Of a stretch of DNA of 6,725 nucleotides, positions 5,540 through 6,725 are shown piece after piece (the first letter of the stretch is position 1; each line of letters begins with the position of its first letter). The stretch is from assembly GCA_934658705.1 (NCBI GenBank), contig CAKUHP010000045.1, forward strand, positions 1 to 6,725. The letters run 5' to 3'. Under the pieces are notes generated by a model. That model saw only the letters and a list, made by a program, of their open reading frames with translations, had not been told where the DNA came from and searched no databases. The stretch comes from an uncultured Collinsella sp. (lineage in GTDB: Bacteria > Actinomycetota > Coriobacteriia > Coriobacteriales > Coriobacteriaceae). Made by a program: the position numbers and the translations under genes.

Positions 5540-6257
5540 CCCCTCGGGCGAAACCGGTAATCCGGCTGTAGCCTCAGACATGGCACCTGGTGTCGCGCCC
5601 ACTCAGCAAAGCGCGGCATCCAAGTCCGCCAAAATGCCCGGTGCCAAGAATAAGACTCCAATTTTAATTGGTGTCGCAGTCGTCATTGTCGCGTTCGTGC
5701 TGAACGTTGCCTTCTTTGTCATGCCTGTGCTTAAGGGGGTGCAGGCGGGTGATGTGATCAAGTTTGGCTCCTATGAGCAGGACGGCGATATCTTAAACGG
5801 CAAGGAGCCCATCGAGTGGCGTGTCCTGGAGGTCGAAGGCGACCGCGCCTATGTCGTGAGCGAGAAGGGCCTCGATGCTCATGCATTCAACGAAGATGCG
5901 GATGACGGCAACGACTGGAACTCCTCCGACCTCAAGGCGTGGCTTGAAGAGGACTTTGCTTCCCAGGCGTTTACGGACGATGAGATGAATGAGATTGATG
6001 GAACCCCCACACTGCTTTCCGATGATGAGGCGTATAGATACTTTTATTCTGACGAGTGTCGTATCTGCATGCCGACCCAGCAGGCCGTGAACAATGGGGT
6101 CCGGAAAGATGATCACAGCGGTGCGTGCAGCTGGTGGCTTCGCTCGCCGGATGACGATTCGTTTCACGCAGCCGGTGTCACTTCAGACGGCGGTGTGGGC
6201 TCCGGTGGCATCTGCGTGGACAACGCCGTCCGCCCCGCTTTATGGATTAATCTGTAA
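5540..6257 (+). pseudogene. Membrane/DUF6273-like C-terminal part of the IS-split zinc-ribbon gene
   Basis: An open frame continues without stop from the IS right end to TAA at 6255-6257. It begins with a Ser/Pro/Ala-rich linker. One membrane segment follows (from ILIGVAVVIVAF, about 5662-5720). The extracellular-looking domain has FGSYEQD, PIEWRVL, DWNSSDLKAWL, WWLRSP and a terminal VRPALWI, which are hallmarks of the DUF6273 family in secreted or membrane proteins of gut bacteria; its function is not established. The original protein would have been a cytoplasmic zinc ribbon, linker, one membrane helix and an outside domain. The fragment is in frame with a TTG at 5448 and an ATG at 5580, but neither has a good ribosome site, so expression is doubtful. 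The domain itself shows no further damage, consistent with a recent insertion. Confidence 0.8.
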
Positions 6258-6356
6258 TCTAATAATCTTCTAAATCTAGAACTATCATGCATCCAAAACG
6301 ATCCAGCTCCGAGTTAGGAGTCATCGCCAAGGCAAAAGCCGTTCCTCGATAAATAT

Positions 6357-6388
6357 CGCCCCGGCTCTCAATCGTGAGAGCCGGGGCG
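6357..6388. terminator. Strong, probably bidirectional terminator
   Basis: CGCCCCGGCTCTCA (6357-6370) and its exact complement (6375-6388) form a perfect 14-bp stem with an ATCG loop. A TTT run follows on the plus strand, and ATATTTAT follows when read on the minus strand. It lies between the convergent DUF6273-like and tex-like genes, so it can serve both. Confidence 0.8.
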
Positions 6389-6413
6389 TTTCGCTATTGC
6401 GGGACTGTCAGAC

Positions 6414-6490
6414 TTGCAAGTTTTTGTCATCACGTGAGAAGAACTTGCAAAGTTTGCAAGTTCTTTCCATCGAGTGAGAAAAACTTGCAG
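6414..6490. repeat. Tandem pair of 37-bp palindromic units
   Basis: Units 6414-6450 and 6454-6490 match at 30 of 37 positions with a 40-bp period. Each has inverted ends TTGCAAGTT and AACTTGCAA (the last base is G in unit 2), so each can form its own hairpin of about 9-12 pairs around a conserved CATC-NN-GTGAG loop. They lie in the tex-like gene's downstream region, about 35 bp from its stop. No gene covers them. The remaining parts of 6258-6524 show nothing beyond the terminator at 6357-6388. Confidence 0.7.
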
Positions 6491-6524
6491 GCTGAACGAC
6501 GGATGCGCCGGCTCGCCCTTGCTG

Positions 6525-6725
6525 TTACTTGCCCTGCACCATGGTGAGAGAGATCTTTTTGCGGTCGCGGTCGACCTTCTCGACCCATACCTTCACCGTG
6601 TCGCCGACGCGCACCACGTCGCTCGGGTGCTTGACGAAGCGGTTGGCGAGCTTGGAGATGTGCACGAGGCCGTCTTGGTGCACGCCCACGTCGACGAAGG
6701 CGCCAAAGTCGACGACGTTGCGCAC
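6525..6725 (-). CDS. tex: Tex-like RNA-binding protein, C-terminal S1 domain (5' part beyond window)
   Basis: The last 66 residues and stop codon (6525-6527) of a minus-strand gene that continues past the right edge. The fragment is an S1 (OB-fold) RNA-binding domain: [20 protein letters not shown], then [20 protein letters not shown], then [19 protein letters not shown]. The combination [17 protein letters not shown] with [10 protein letters not shown] is the pattern of the S1 domain that ends Tex proteins (about 700-residue nucleic-acid-binding factors linked to transcription and RNA turnover). A different S1 protein is possible because only this domain is visible, but the protein ending soon after the domain fits Tex. 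It is convergent with the interrupted DUF6273-like gene and probably ends at the hairpin at 6357-6388. Confidence 0.8.
   Translation of the reverse strand: MRNVVDFGAFVDVGVHQDGLVHISKLANRFVKHPSDVVRVGDTVKVWVEKVDRDRKKISLTMVQGK

Noticed and set aside
6414..6490. Possible CRISPR array
   Set aside because: There are only two repeats, they are palindromic throughout, and the spacing is 3 bp, so there are no spacers. No cas genes are present.

Overview
The window looks like a piece of chromosome from a high-GC, Gram-positive gut actinobacterium of the Coriobacteriia, most likely Collinsella or a close relative. This rests on the GC-rich codon use, the GAAAGGA-type ribosome sites, the housekeeping gene content and the actinobacterial style of the IS110 transposase. 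It is inference, because no 16S or marker-gene comparison was possible.

Layout from left to right. (1) The 5' two-thirds of an RlmKL-type 23S rRNA methyltransferase gene lies on the minus strand (1-1415) and runs off the left edge. It is divergent from (2) a Cof-type HAD phosphatase gene (1491-2318, plus). (3) An intergenic stretch holds a roughly 100-bp ungapped imperfect palindrome and operator-like inverted repeats ahead of (4) a short transaldolase-family gene (2607-3311). (5) From 3311 to 3901 there is no gene but much structure. A palindromic insert is bounded by a 16-bp direct repeat that copies the last codons and stop of the transaldolase gene. After it come a pair of roughly 45-bp inverted arms around a strong hairpin, and a classic intrinsic terminator. 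(6) A zinc-ribbon/membrane/DUF6273-like gene starts at 3902 and is split by (7) a complete IS110-family insertion sequence of about 1.54 kb. The transposase is at 4271-5428, and the upstream non-coding end folds like a bridge RNA. The rest of the interrupted gene runs to 6257. (8) A perfect 14-bp terminator hairpin and a tandem pair of 37-bp palindromic units separate it from (9) the 3' end of a tex-like gene on the minus strand (6525-6725).

The host genes are ordinary translation, RNA and sugar-phosphate functions and do not form one pathway. The most interesting content is mobile or structural. The IS110 copy can be delimited by reading-frame restoration, and its guide loops can be read tentatively against its own insertion site. 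Several distinct families of palindromic intergenic elements also occur, one of which appears to have inserted at a stop codon without changing the protein. The N-terminal half of the RlmKL gene lacks recognisable catalytic motifs of the RlmL methyltransferase.
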